A stretch of DNA of 64,000 bases. It comes from an uncultured Microbacterium sp. (GTDB lineage: Bacteria > Actinomycetota > Actinomycetes > Actinomycetales > Microbacteriaceae). The DNA lies in assembly GCF_947489255.1 (NCBI RefSeq), contig NZ_CANLCY010000002.1:248001-312000 (forward strand). Reading direction: 5' to 3'. Below, in pieces: positions 51,753 through 63,891 of this stretch; within the stretch, counting starts at the first letter, position 1; each line of letters starts with the position of its first letter. Below the pieces are notes generated by a model that saw only the letters and a list, made by a program, of their open reading frames with translations, was not told where the DNA came from and did not search any database. The translations under genes were made by a program, and so were the position numbers.

Positions 51753-53833
51753 CGGTTCTCCTTGACGTGCAGGATGTGCACGGGCTCGCTGAAGGCGTCG
51801 AGGCGGACGAAGTTGTGGTCGGCCCAGGTCCAGACTTGGCCGGTCACGAGGTCTTCGACGTCGTACGACGCGCCGGGTTCGACGCCGAACACGGTCGTGT
51901 CGAGGTGGACGGTGGTCTCACGGGCGGAGTGCGGGTCGACGTTGGCGACCACGATCACCGTGTCGGAGGCGCCCGTGGGGCTGAGGGCCGCATCGAGGTG
52001 CTTGGAGTACACGAGGATCGCGTCGTCGTCGCTCCAGTGCACCTCGAGGTTGCGCAGCTGCCGGAGGGCGGGATGGGCGCGGCGCGCGGCGTTGAGCATG
52101 CGCAGGTAGGGGGCGAGCGAATCGCCCGCCGCCTCGGCACCCGCCCAGTCGCGGAACTTGTACTCGTACTTCTCGTTGTCGATGTTCTCTTCGGATCCCG
52201 GCCGCGCGATGTTCTCGAAGAGCTCGTACCCGGCGTAGACGCCGTAGGTGGGGGCAGCCGTCGCGGCGATCGCGGCGCGGATCTTGTACGCCGGGCGCCC
52301 GCCGAACTGCAGGTACTCCGTGAGGATGTCGGGGGTGTTGACGAAGAGATTGGGACGCAGGAAGTCGGCGGTGTCGTGCGCGAGGCCGCCGAGGAACTCC
52401 TCGAGCTCCTCCTTCGTGTTGCGCCAGGTGAAGTAGGTGTAGCTCTGCTGGAAACCGGCCATCGCCAGGCCCTGCAGCGGAGCCGGGCGGGTGAAGGCCT
52501 CGGCCAGGAAGACGGCGTCGGGCTCCTCCGCGCTCACCGTGGCGATGAGCCACTCCCAGAACTGCAGCGGCTTGGTGTGCGGGTTGTCGACGCGGAAGAT
52601 GGTGACGCCCTGCGCGATCCAGTGACGCACGATGCGCAGCACCTCGGCGCGGATGCCCTCGGGGTCGTTGTCGAAGTTGACCGGATAGATGTCCTGGTAC
52701 TTCTTCGGCGGGTTCTCGGCGAACGCGATCGACCCGTCGGGCAGCGTCGTGAACCACTCGGGGTGCTCGGCGACCCACGGGTGGTCGGGGGAGGCCTGCA
52801 GCGCGAGGTCGAGCGCCACCTCGATGCCGTTCTCGCGCGCGGCGGCGACGAAGGCGCGGAAGTCGTCGAGCGTGCCGAGGTCGGGGTGCACGGTGTCGTG
52901 CCCGCCCTCCGCGGCACCGATCGCCCACGGGGAACCCGGGTCGCCCGGCTGCGTGACCAGCGTGTTGTTCGGCCCCTTGCGGTTGGTCACCCCGATGGGG
53001 TGGATCGGCGGGAGATAGAGGACGTCGAAGCCCATGTCGGCGACGCCGGGGAGGCGGTGGACCGCGGTGCGGAACGTCCCACTGACGACGGTCCCGCCGT
53101 CGCCGCGCGTGGCACCCTCGGACCGCGGGAAGAACTCGTACCAGGCGCCGACGCCGGCGCGCTCGCGCTCGACCAGCAGTTCGGCATCCTTGCCGACGGA
53201 GACCAGACCCATCATCGGCCGCGCCTCGAACAAGGCGGCGATCTCGGGATCGCGCACGATCTGCAGCGCGGTGTCGTCGTGCACCTCCGGATCGCGCAGG
53301 GCCCGGGCGGCGTCGTAGAGGCGGTCCTTGTCGCTGCCGGGGCGCTTCTTCTCGCCACGCGCGCGGTCGAACAGCTGGGCGCCCATCTCGCGCATGAGCG
53401 CGGCGTCGACGCCCGCGGCGATCTTGAGGTCGGCCGCGTGCTCCCACGTGGCGAAGTCGTCGGCGAACGACTCGAACCGGAACCGCCACACGCCCTGCTC
53501 GAGAGGGGCGACGAGCACCGACCAGCGGTCGAATCCGTCGTTGAGGGGACTCAGACGGTGCAGCGACTCGTCGCCGGAGGGCGAGAACAGGCGCACCTGC
53601 ACTCCGATGCGGTCGTGCCCCTCGCGGAACGCCGTGACGGTGAAGGGCACGGCTTCGCCGACGAACGCCGACGGACGGAATCGTCCACCCGGAACGCTGG
53701 GGTGCGGCAGCGCCATCGGGATGCGCGGCGTGACGACGCTGCGCGCGGTGGGCGTCGGCTTGACCGGACGCACGGGAATCGAGGCGGCGCTGCGCCAGGG
53801 CAGCTCGGGCGAAGGAGTCGTCGTGGTGGCCAC
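51749..53833 (-). CDS. glgE: Alpha-1,4-glucan:maltose-1-phosphate maltosyltransferase
   Basis: 694-residue GH13_3 transferase extending alpha-glucan with maltose 1-phosphate. The nucleophile Asp is in TIFRVDNPHTKP (around residue 413) and the acid/base Glu in VFLAEAFTRP (around 443). GTG at 53833 is 6 bases after TAGGTT (53840-53845), so this gene may have its own leaderless promoter in the 68-base gap after glgX. The enzymes that normally supply maltose 1-phosphate (TreS-Mak or GlgC-GlgM) are not in the window. Confidence 0.94.
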   Translation of the reverse strand: MATTTTPSPELPWRSAASIPVRPVKPTPTARSVVTPRIPMALPHPSVPGGRFRPSAFVGEAVPFTVTAFREGHDRIGVQVRLFSPSGDESLHRLSPLNDGFDRWSVLVAPLEQGVWRFRFESFADDFATWEHAADLKIAAGVDAALMREMGAQLFDRARGEKKRPGSDKDRLYDAARALRDPEVHDDTALQIVRDPEIAALFEARPMMGLVSVGKDAELLVERERAGVGAWYEFFPRSEGATRGDGGTVVSGTFRTAVHRLPGVADMGFDVLYLPPIHPIGVTNRKGPNNTLVTQPGDPGSPWAIGAAEGGHDTVHPDLGTLDDFRAFVAAARENGIEVALDLALQASPDHPWVAEHPEWFTTLPDGSIAFAENPPKKYQDIYPVNFDNDPEGIRAEVLRIVRHWIAQGVTIFRVDNPHTKPLQFWEWLIATVSAEEPDAVFLAEAFTRPAPLQGLAMAGFQQSYTYFTWRNTKEELEEFLGGLAHDTADFLRPNLFVNTPDILTEYLQFGGRPAYKIRAAIAATAAPTYGVYAGYELFENIARPGSEENIDNEKYEYKFRDWAGAEAAGDSLAPYLRMLNAARRAHPALRQLRNLEVHWSDDDAILVYSKHLDAALSPTGASDTVIVVANVDPHSARETTVHLDTTVFGVEPGASYDVEDLVTGQVWTWADHNFVRLDAFSEPVHILHVKENR

Positions 53834-53901
53834 GGTCCGAACCTACCGCGGGCCACCGACGTTGCCGCATCGTTTCGCGCGGCCTTGACAGCGTGCGCCG
53901 G

Positions 53902-56001
53902 TTACTCGATGCGGAACAGCAGCATCGACGCGCCCGTCACGGCGACGGCATCGCCCGGGGCGAACCGCGCCTCGGCGGTGTCGGGGGCGTCGTCGGCGCT
54001 GGACCACAGTGCGACGTAGGCGATGTCGGGCTCGCCGTCGATCTGCGGCAGCACGATCTCGATGTCCTTCTCGGTGCCGTGCACCACCAGAAGCACGCGG
54101 TTCGGCTCCTCGTCTTCGGGGGTCGAGGTCGCGAGGTACTGCAGCGTGCGGTGGGCGGGGTCGTTCCACCGCTCGCTCGACATCGTCTCGCCGCGCTCGT
54201 CGAACCACTCCATGACGGATGCCGAGGGGATCCGCTCTCCGAGCCGGGCGAAGCGCCGCGGGCGCAGGGCCGGATTCTCCCGTCGCACCTGGAGCAGACG
54301 CTGCGTGTGGGCGAACAGGTCGCGCTGCCACGGCGCGAGGTCCCACGACAGCCAGGTCAGGGCGGAGTCGTGGCAGTAGGCGTTGTTGTTGCCGCGCTGC
54401 GTCCGTCCCATCTCGTCTCCGGCCGTGATCATGGGTACGCCGGCCGACAAGAGCAGGGTGCCCATCAGATTGCGCATGGCCTTGCGCCGCGTGGCGAGCA
54501 CGCGCTCGTCGTCCGTGCGACCTTCGGCGCCGTGGTTGAACGAGCGGTTGGTGTCGGCGCCGTCACGGTTCTGCTCGCCGTTGCCGAGGTTGTGCTTGAC
54601 GTCGTACGACACCAGGTCGCGCAGGGTGAAGCCGTCGTGGGCCGTGACGAAGTTGACGCTCGCGAGCGGCCCGCGCTCCTCGCTGAACGTGTTCGACGAG
54701 CCCGCGAGCCGTGTGGCGAATCCGCCGACGCCGACCGGGGCGGTGTCGGCCCGGCGCGCGTAGTCGATGTCGCTGAGCCAGAAGTTGCGCACGCGGTCGC
54801 GGTAGCGGTCGTTCCACTCGAGCCATCCCGGGCCGAAGTTGCCCGTCTGCCACCCGCCCATGCCGACGTCCCACGGCTCGGCGATGAGCTTCGTGCCCGC
54901 CAGCCGCTCGTCGTCGCGGATGGCCGTGAGCAGCGGGTGATCGGGAGTGAAGGAGTGCTGCGCGTCGCGACCCAGCGTCACGGCGAGATCGAAGCGGAAC
55001 CCGTCGATCTGCACGTCTTCCGCCCAGTAGCGCAGGGAGTCCAGCACGAGCCGGGCCGCGGCATCCGTCGAGGTGTTCACCGCGTTGCCGCAGCCGGTCT
55101 CGTCGATGTAGACGCCCTCGGCGGTCTGGCGGTAGTAGGCGCGGTTGTCGATACCGCGCAGGCTCGTGCGGGGTCCGCCGATGCCCTCCTCGGCGGTGTG
55201 GTTGTAGACGACGTCGAGCAGCACCTCGAGTCCGGCCTCGTGCAGCAGCTTGACCATGCCCTTGAACTCGCGCAGCACCGCGTCGGGGCCCTCGGCACGG
55301 CTGGCGGCCGTCGCGTACGGCGCGTGCGGGGTGAAGAAGTTCAGAGAGTTGTAACCCCAGTAGTTCGTCAGGCCCAGCTGCAGCAGGCGCGGCTCGGTGG
55401 CGAAGGCGTGCACGGGCAGCAGCTCGACGCTGGTGACACCGAGCGAGAGCAGGTGATCGATCATGGCGGGATGCGCGAGTCCCGCGTAGGTGCCGTGCAG
55501 GGCGGGAGGGATGAAGGGATGCCGCTTCGTCAGGCCCTTCACGTGTCCCTCGTAGATCACGGTGCGGTCCATCGGCACCCGGGGCTTCGCCGAGGAGCCC
55601 CAATCGAACGACCCGTCGACGACGACCGAGCGCCAGTCGCCGAAGCTGCCAGAGACGAGACCGCGCGAGTACGGCTCGATGAGCAGCGACTGCGGGTTGA
55701 AGGTGTGTCCCGGTCCGTGCGGTCCGCCGACGCGGATGGCATACCGCGCGCCCGGTCGAAGCAGCGGCGTCGACGCCTCGAAGACACCGCCGCCCACGGG
55801 GGTCATCGTGATGGTCTCGGTGGCCCAGTCGAGGTCGACGTCGTCGAAGACGAGCAGCTGCATCGCGTCGGCGGCTCCCGACCACACGCGCAGGGTTCCG
55901 CCGTCGGGACCGAGGCGCACGCCGAGGTCGTCGAGGGTGGGACTCAGCAGCCCCGGGCGGGCGGGGAGGCGGGCGGGCAGGACAGTCTCGGGTCGGACCA
56001 T
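53902..56001 (-). CDS. glgX: Glycogen debranching enzyme GlgX
   Basis: 699-residue GH13_11 isoamylase-type enzyme hydrolysing alpha-1,6 branches. A CBM48-like N-terminus precedes catalytic blocks DVVYNHTAEE, DGFRFDLAVTLGR (nucleophile near 337) and LIAEPWDVG (acid/base near 372), and VNFVTAHDGFTLRDLV. ATG at 56001 is preferred because TACCCT ends 7 bases upstream and the extra upstream frame lacks family similarity. It diverges from the cysteine desulfurase gene with 47 bases between start codons. Confidence 0.93.
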   Translation of the reverse strand: MVRPETVLPARLPARPGLLSPTLDDLGVRLGPDGGTLRVWSGAADAMQLLVFDDVDLDWATETITMTPVGGGVFEASTPLLRPGARYAIRVGGPHGPGHTFNPQSLLIEPYSRGLVSGSFGDWRSVVVDGSFDWGSSAKPRVPMDRTVIYEGHVKGLTKRHPFIPPALHGTYAGLAHPAMIDHLLSLGVTSVELLPVHAFATEPRLLQLGLTNYWGYNSLNFFTPHAPYATAASRAEGPDAVLREFKGMVKLLHEAGLEVLLDVVYNHTAEEGIGGPRTSLRGIDNRAYYRQTAEGVYIDETGCGNAVNTSTDAAARLVLDSLRYWAEDVQIDGFRFDLAVTLGRDAQHSFTPDHPLLTAIRDDERLAGTKLIAEPWDVGMGGWQTGNFGPGWLEWNDRYRDRVRNFWLSDIDYARRADTAPVGVGGFATRLAGSSNTFSEERGPLASVNFVTAHDGFTLRDLVSYDVKHNLGNGEQNRDGADTNRSFNHGAEGRTDDERVLATRRKAMRNLMGTLLLSAGVPMITAGDEMGRTQRGNNNAYCHDSALTWLSWDLAPWQRDLFAHTQRLLQVRRENPALRPRRFARLGERIPSASVMEWFDERGETMSSERWNDPAHRTLQYLATSTPEDEEPNRVLLVVHGTEKDIEIVLPQIDGEPDIAYVALWSSADDAPDTAEARFAPGDAVAVTGASMLLFRIE

Positions 56002-56007
56002 GCGTCT

Positions 56008-56014
56008 TAGGGTA
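56008..56014. promoter_or_regulatory. Fully overlapping divergent -10 boxes of glgX and the cysteine desulfurase gene
   Basis: The heptamer TAGGGTA contains TAGGGT on the plus strand (56008-56013) and TACCCT on the minus strand (56009-56014). The minus hexamer is 7 bases from the glgX ATG. The plus one would start RNA near 56020, with a leader of about 29 bases that includes GGGAGG before ATG at 56049. Polymerase cannot melt both at once, so the promoters should compete. Confidence 0.6.
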
Positions 56015-56048
56015 GTGAAGACGGACGGCGGAACCGGGAGGGTGGCGG

Positions 56049-57260
56049 ATGCGGGTCTACCTCGATCACGCAGCGACGACGCCTCTTCGCGCAGAAGCGC
56101 GGGAGGCCTGGCTCGCCGCACACGAGGTGCTCGGCAACCCCTCGTCGATCCACGGCGCCGGTCAGGACGCGCGTCGCCTTCTCGAAGACGCGCGTGACGG
56201 CCTCGCCGAGATCCTCGGATGCCAGAGCATCGAGGTGGTGCTCACCTCGGGCGGCACGGAGGCAGCCAACCTCGCTCTGAAGGGCCTCTGGTGGGCGCGC
56301 GCGCACGGTACCCGCGCGGTGGTGCTGCCCGATGGCGAGCATCACGCGACCCTCGACGTCGTCGGATGGCTCTCCTCGACGCAGGACGCCGACGTCCGCG
56401 CCGTGCCGTTGGACTCCCTCGGGCGCATCGCCCCCGACGCCTTCGCCGACGCCCTGCCGGGCGCTGCTCTGGCGACCGCCCTCGTGGCCAACAACGAGGT
56501 TGGAACGATCCAGGATGCCGCCGGCCTGGCCGCCGCGGCATCCGCCGCCGGAGTCCCCCTGCACCTCGACGCGGTGTCGGCGCTCGGGCAGGTGCCGGTC
56601 GACTTCGCGGCCTTGCGCGGGCCCGGTTCGGCCGGCGGGGGACTGGTCGCGCTGTCGGTCTCGGCGCACAAGGTCGGGGGGCCCGTCGGCGTGGGGGCCG
56701 CCGTCGTCTCGCGGCACGCCGCGCCGACCCCGCTCCTGCACGGCGGAGGTCAGCAGCGAGGGCTCCGCGCGGGCACGCAGGACGTCGCGGGTGCGGCGGC
56801 CTTCGCCGCCGCCGCGCGGGCGGCCGAGGCGGAACGCGAGAGCGAGAGCGTGCGTCTCGCGGCTCTGCGCGACCGCCTGGTGCGCGGCATCCGCGACGCC
56901 ATCCCCGCCGCGCGCCTCCTGGGAGACCCCGCGAACCGGCTGCCCGGCAACGCGCACGTGCTCTTCCCGGATGCCGCTGGTGAGACGCTGCTGTTCCTGC
57001 TCGACATGGCGGGGGTCGCGGTATCGACAGGGTCGGCCTGCCAGGCCGGGGTGGCGGAGCCGTCGCACGTGGTCCTCGCCCTCGGCCTCGACGACCGCGC
57101 GGCGCGCTCCGTGCTGCGTTTCACCCTCGGACACACCTCCACGCTCGACGACGTCGAGGCCGTGCTCGCCCGGCTTCCCGACGCCTACGCGCGGGCCGTG
57201 GCATCCGGCGCCCGGTCGGGGTCGGGCGCATCGAGCGCCCGCTCAGCGGGGCGTTCGTAG
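56049..57260 (+). CDS. Cysteine desulfurase (NifS/IscS family)
   Basis: 403-residue PLP enzyme releasing sulfur from cysteine. YLDHAATTPLR opens the protein, TSGGTEAANLA binds PLP phosphate, Lys208 in SAHKVGG forms the Schiff base and Cys331 in STGSACQAG carries the persulfide. mnmA starts 9 bases downstream, so this copy probably supplies sulfur for tRNA thiolation rather than a dedicated Fe-S operon. ATG at 56049 has GGGAGG upstream; it diverges from glgX. Confidence 0.92.
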   Translation: MRVYLDHAATTPLRAEAREAWLAAHEVLGNPSSIHGAGQDARRLLEDARDGLAEILGCQSIEVVLTSGGTEAANLALKGLWWARAHGTRAVVLPDGEHHATLDVVGWLSSTQDADVRAVPLDSLGRIAPDAFADALPGAALATALVANNEVGTIQDAAGLAAAASAAGVPLHLDAVSALGQVPVDFAALRGPGSAGGGLVALSVSAHKVGGPVGVGAAVVSRHAAPTPLLHGGGQQRGLRAGTQDVAGAAAFAAAARAAEAERESESVRLAALRDRLVRGIRDAIPAARLLGDPANRLPGNAHVLFPDAAGETLLFLLDMAGVAVSTGSACQAGVAEPSHVVLALGLDDRAARSVLRFTLGHTSTLDDVEAVLARLPDAYARAVASGARSGSGASSARSAGRS

Positions 57261-57269
57261 ACTGGGACC

Positions 57270-58367
57270 ATGCGAGTTCTGGCGGCGATGAGCGGTGGCG
57301 TCGACTCCGCGGTGGCCGCGGCCCGCGCGGTGGAGGCCGGTCACGACGTGGTCGGCGTGCACCTCGCGCTCTCGCGGGCCGGGGGAACGCTCCGGGCGGG
57401 CAGCCGCGGCTGCTGCACGATCGAGGACGCGATGGACGCGCGTCGCGCCGCCGACAAGCTCGGGATGCCGTTCTACGTCTGGGACTTCTCGGAGCGCTTC
57501 CGCGACGACGTGATCGACGACTTCGTGGCGGAGTACCGCGCGGGGCGCACCCCCAATCCCTGCATGCGATGCAACGAGAAGATTAAGTTCGCCGCCCTCC
57601 TCGAGAGGGCGATCGAACTCGGCTTCGACGCGGTCTGCACCGGCCACTACGCCACGCTCGTCGACACGCCCGAGGGGCGCGAGCTGCATCGGGCCTCGGA
57701 TGCCGCGAAGGATCAGTCGTACGTGCTCGGCGTGCTGACGGCCGAGCAGCTCGCGCACACGTACTTCCCGCTCGGATCGACCCCCTCGAAGGCGGTCGTG
57801 CGGGCGGAGGCCGAGGTGCGGGGACTCACCGTCGCGCACAAGCCCGACAGCCACGACATCTGCTTCATCCCCGACGGTGACACGCGCGGCTGGCTCGCCG
57901 ACAAGGTCGGCGCCGAGCGCGGCGACATCCTCGACCGCACGGGTGCCGTCGTGGGCACGCACGAGGGCGCGCACGCCTTCACCGTGGGGCAGCGGCGCGG
58001 GCTGCAGCTGGGGGTCCCGGCATCCGACGGCAAGCCGCGCTTCGTGCTCGAGGTGCGTCCCGTGAACAACACGGTCGTCGTCGGGCCGAAGGAGGCCCTG
58101 GCCTGCAGCGAGATCGCGGGGGAGCGCTTCACGTGGGCGGGTCGAGCGCCATCGGCGACGACGTTCGCGTGCCACGTGCAGATCCGCGCCCACGCCGACC
58201 CCGTGCCCGCCGAGGCCGTGCTGGCCGAGGGCGTGCTGACGGTGCGACCCGAGACGCCGTTCGACGGTGTCGCGCCGGGGCAGACCGCCGTGCTGTACGA
58301 CGGGACGCGCGTGATCGGCCAGTTCACGATCGACCGGACGGTGTCGGCGGTTCCGGTCGAGGTCTGA
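57270..58367 (+). CDS. mnmA: tRNA 2-thiouridine(34) synthase MnmA
   Basis: 365-residue ATP-dependent thiolase making 2-thiouridine at the wobble position of Lys, Glu and Gln tRNAs. The PP-loop SGGVDS is 8-13, and the catalytic cysteine pair is Cys98 in NPCMRCN and Cys198 in [13 protein letters not shown] at 57270 is 6 bases after TAGACT (57258-57263), a leaderless signal, in addition to read-through from the desulfurase gene. The 152-base gap to ligA contains a hairpin. Confidence 0.95.
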   Translation: MRVLAAMSGGVDSAVAAARAVEAGHDVVGVHLALSRAGGTLRAGSRGCCTIEDAMDARRAADKLGMPFYVWDFSERFRDDVIDDFVAEYRAGRTPNPCMRCNEKIKFAALLERAIELGFDAVCTGHYATLVDTPEGRELHRASDAAKDQSYVLGVLTAEQLAHTYFPLGSTPSKAVVRAEAEVRGLTVAHKPDSHDICFIPDGDTRGWLADKVGAERGDILDRTGAVVGTHEGAHAFTVGQRRGLQLGVPASDGKPRFVLEVRPVNNTVVVGPKEALACSEIAGERFTWAGRAPSATTFACHVQIRAHADPVPAEAVLAEGVLTVRPETPFDGVAPGQTAVLYDGTRVIGQFTIDRTVSAVPVEV

Positions 58368-58417
58368 TCTCCGCGGGCGACGCTTCTGCGCGTGTCGACG
58401 GGTGTCGGTCCGCGCGG

Positions 58418-58451
58418 AGCGGGGGTTCCCGCAGCCGGGGGCGCCCCCGCT
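58418..58451 (+). terminator. Possible hairpin terminator of mnmA
   Basis: AGCGGGGG (58418-58425) and CCCCCGCT (58444-58451) can form an 8-bp stem around an 18-base loop with secondary pairing options. No U-tract is present. Nearby, TCCGCGGGCGA occurs twice (about 58371 and 58483), which may be chance. Confidence 0.35.
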
Positions 58452-58456
58452 CATGA

Positions 58457-60979
<2,523 letters not shown>

Positions 60980-61103
60980 CGCGCGTCGGGCGGGGCCCCT
61001 CGCCTCAGGCGGTCGGGCGAGTCGCCGCCCGGCGGCGTGAGCAGGCCGCTCACCCGCCTACCGGACCAGCGATCTCGTCCGGACCCTCCCGGCACTCGTA
61101 AGG

Positions 61104-61604
61104 TCAGCCGGCGCAGGCCGTGCCCGCCTGCGTGAAGCTCTCCTGCAGGGCGGTGACCTGGTCGCCCAGTCCGCTGGCCGTGCTGGGGTCGGCCATGACC
61201 CCCTCGAGGAACGTGACGTACTCGTCGAGGGTCTGGCTGGCGTTCTGCGCGGCCGGGGCGATGTCTCCATTCGTGATCTGCGAGAAGTCGCTCTGCACCT
61301 TGCTCGCGAGTTCCTTGAAGCGGGTGACGGCCGCCTGCGGATCCGACGTGCTGATCTCGCTGCTGGCCGTGGTCACGTCGTTGAACGACGAGATGATGAT
61401 CTGGCACGCCTCCTGCGCGGACTGCTCACCGGTCGCAGCGGACGAGGCCTCGGTCGACGCGGGGGCCGGGCTCGACGATGCGGGACTCGGGGAGGCGGAC
61501 TCCGCGGCCGCACCCGCGGCATCCGACGATCCCCCTCCGGAGCACCCCGCCAGGAGCAGAGCGGTTGCGGCGACGGCGGCGAAAGATGCGCGCTTGATGA
61601 TCAT
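61104..61604 (-). CDS. Uncharacterised lipoprotein
   Basis: 166-residue predicted lipoprotein. The signal peptide ends LLAGC with Cys21, followed by a Gly/Ser/Ala/Pro linker to about residue 58 and a helical domain with two cysteines (near QEACQI and the C-terminal TACAG) that may pair. Function unknown. ATG at 61604 is chosen because it places the positive residues IIKR directly before the hydrophobic core and has GGGGGGAA upstream; an earlier in-frame start at 61625 is possible. TACCGT at 61655-61660 may be its -10 box. Confidence 0.78.
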   Translation of the reverse strand: MIIKRASFAAVAATALLLAGCSGGGSSDAAGAAAESASPSPASSSPAPASTEASSAATGEQSAQEACQIIISSFNDVTTASSEISTSDPQAAVTRFKELASKVQSDFSQITNGDIAPAAQNASQTLDEYVTFLEGVMADPSTASGLGDQVTALQESFTQAGTACAG

Positions 61605-61829
61605 GTGATTCCCCCCAAAGGTCACGGTCGGGCCCGGGATCGGGCCTTCGCCTCACGGTAGCGGGGTCGTGCCGGACGGTGCGGTTTCCGCCCACCCCTT
61701 GCGCGGTGCCGGTCGGGTCCTTCTTGAGACGACCTGTCATGAAGTCGACGAAGAGAGAGCGACGTCGTCCGCACGACGCCGCCTCGTGGTGCGGGTGCGC
61801 GCCGCGGGCGGGGGCGAGGTGAGCGCGAT

Positions 61830-63509
61830 TCAGTCCGCGAGCAACTGCTCCCGCACCTGGCGGCGCAGGACTTTGCCGATGAGCGAGCGCGGCAGGTCGT
61901 CGACGACGATGATGCGACGGGGCACCTTGTACGGCGTCAGGATGCCACGCGCGAACGCCCGGACCGCTTCGACGTCGAGCTCGCCGGCCACGGTCGGCAC
62001 GACGGCCGCGACGACCTCCTCGCCGGAGTGCTCGCTCGGCAGACCCACGACGGCGACGTCGGCGACACCGGGGTGCTGTCGCAGCACGTTCTCGACCTCG
62101 GTGGGGGCGACGTTGAAGCCGCCCGTGATGATGAGCTCCTTGATGCGGTCGACGATGCGGACGAAGCCGTCCTCGTCGATCGTGACGATGTCGCCGGTGC
62201 GGAACCAGCCGTCGACGAACACCGCCTCGGTCTCCTCGGGCTTGCCGTAATAGCCGGAGAACACCTGGGGTCCGCGCACGACGAGCTCGCCGCGCTCGAC
62301 ATCGGTGCGGGGGTCGTCGGGGTCGACGACGCGGCATTCGGTACCGGGCAGCGGCAGGCCGACCGTTCCGGCGACGCGGTTGTCGGCAACGGGGTTCGCC
62401 ATCAGGACGGGGGAGCACTCGCTCAGGCCGTACCCCTCGACGAGGTAGCCGCCGGTGGCCTTCTCGAACGGGACGACGAGGTCGTGCGGCAGAGCCATGG
62501 CGCCCGAGATCGCGACGTCGGTTCCTTCGAGGGAGACGCCTTGGGCCTCGGCCGCGGCGAGCAGCCGCTCCGCGATGGGGGGAACGAGGGGCAGGAACGT
62601 CGCCGGGTGCTTCTTGGTCACCGCGAGCACGAGATCGGCGTCGAATTTCGGGAACAGCACGAGCCGCGCGCCCATCGACATCGCGAAGGTGAGGCAGAGC
62701 GTGAGGCCGTAGGCGTGGAACATCGGCAGCACCGCGTAGACGACGCACCCCTCGCCGCGCACGATCTGCGGAACCCATGCCCGCGCCTGCGCGGCGTTGG
62801 CCAGCAGATTGGCATGGGTGAGCATGGCGCCCTTGGGAGTGCCGGTGGTGCCGCTGGTGTACTGGATGATCGCGAGGTCCGAGGCGACGGGACGCGGATG
62901 CGAGGCGGCGAGCGGGGCGTGCCGCACGACGTCGTCCCACTGCACCGCGCCCTTGGTGGGGGCGTGCAGGGCGGCACGGGACTCGCGGGCTTTCGCGACG
63001 GGCAGACGCAGAGCGAGCCGCGTCGTCCACGGCATCGCGCGGGTCACGTCGACGGAGATGAGGGTGGTCAGGCGCAGGTCGGCGGGGAACTCCTGCACGG
63101 TCGGGACGACCTTGCTCCACACGATCGCGTGCTTCGCCCCGTGGTCCTCGAACTGCTTGCGCAGCTCGCGAGGGGTGTAGAGCGGGTTGTGCTCGACGAC
63201 GACCGCCCCGAGACGCAGCACCGCATAGAACGCCACGATGTGCTGGGGGCAGTTGGGCAGCACGAGGGCCACCGGATCGCCCGCGCGCACGCCGTGTGCG
63301 GAGAGGGCCGCGGCGGCGCGAGAGATCTGCTCCGACATCTCGCCGTAGGTGGTCTCGCGTCCGAAGAACTGCAGGGCCGGGGCATCGGGGTAGTCGCGGG
63401 TGGACGCGTCGACGATGTCGAGGAGCGAGCCCGTCTGGGGCTCCAGATCCTCGGGCACCCCCGCGGCATAGCTCGAGGTCCAGGGGCGCGGCGGATCGAA
63501 GCTCGTCAC
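61830..63509 (-). CDS. Long-chain fatty acid--CoA ligase (AMP-binding)
   Basis: 559-residue acyl-activating enzyme using ATP and CoA. The AMP-binding signature YTSGTTGTPKGAML is near residues 215-228, VEGYGLSECSPV and GWFRTGDI follow, and the C-terminal lysine is in DLPRSLIGKVLRRQ. The chain-length preference is not visible. GTG at 63509 is 6 bases after TAGGCT (63516-63521), a leaderless pattern; it diverges from gatC. The 225 bases before the lipoprotein gene have only a short GGCCCG/CGGGCC repeat and no gene. Confidence 0.9.
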   Translation of the reverse strand: MTSFDPPRPWTSSYAAGVPEDLEPQTGSLLDIVDASTRDYPDAPALQFFGRETTYGEMSEQISRAAAALSAHGVRAGDPVALVLPNCPQHIVAFYAVLRLGAVVVEHNPLYTPRELRKQFEDHGAKHAIVWSKVVPTVQEFPADLRLTTLISVDVTRAMPWTTRLALRLPVAKARESRAALHAPTKGAVQWDDVVRHAPLAASHPRPVASDLAIIQYTSGTTGTPKGAMLTHANLLANAAQARAWVPQIVRGEGCVVYAVLPMFHAYGLTLCLTFAMSMGARLVLFPKFDADLVLAVTKKHPATFLPLVPPIAERLLAAAEAQGVSLEGTDVAISGAMALPHDLVVPFEKATGGYLVEGYGLSECSPVLMANPVADNRVAGTVGLPLPGTECRVVDPDDPRTDVERGELVVRGPQVFSGYYGKPEETEAVFVDGWFRTGDIVTIDEDGFVRIVDRIKELIITGGFNVAPTEVENVLRQHPGVADVAVVGLPSEHSGEEVVAAVVPTVAGELDVEAVRAFARGILTPYKVPRRIIVVDDLPRSLIGKVLRRQVREQLLAD

Positions 63510-63591
63510 CCGGCCAGCCTAGGACGGTGCTCCGGTCAGGGCCAGGCGACGCGCGACGGGGAGGAGACCGTGTGCGAACTAGACTCGGGGG

Positions 63592-63891
63592 GTGTCTGAA
63601 ATCACTCCTGATCTCGTGCGCCATCTCGGTGTGCTCGCCCGGATCCAGTTGAACGACGAGGAGGTCCAGAGCCTCACCGGCCAGCTGGATGCCATCGTCG
63701 ACAACATCGCGAAGGTGTCCGAGGTGGCGACGCCCGACGTGGCGGCCACGAGCCACCCGATCCCGCTCGAGAACGTCTTCCGCCCCGACGTCGTGCAGCA
63801 GCAGCTGACGCGTGAGCAGGTGCTGCAGAACGCACCCGACCAGGCCGACGGACGATTCCGCGTGACCGCGATCCTGGGAGAAGAGCAGTGA
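63592..63891 (+). CDS. gatC: Asp/Glu-tRNA amidotransferase subunit GatC
   Basis: 99-residue small subunit of the GatCAB complex, which amidates mischarged Glu-tRNAGln and Asp-tRNAAsn. ITPDLVRHLGVLARIQLNDEEV and the ending ENVFRPDVVQQQLTREQVLQNAPDQADGRFRV-like blocks are typical. GTG at 63592 is 6 bases after TAGACT (63580-63585). Its stop overlaps gatA by 4 bases (GTGA). Confidence 0.95.
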   Translation: MSEITPDLVRHLGVLARIQLNDEEVQSLTGQLDAIVDNIAKVSEVATPDVAATSHPIPLENVFRPDVVQQQLTREQVLQNAPDQADGRFRVTAILGEEQ

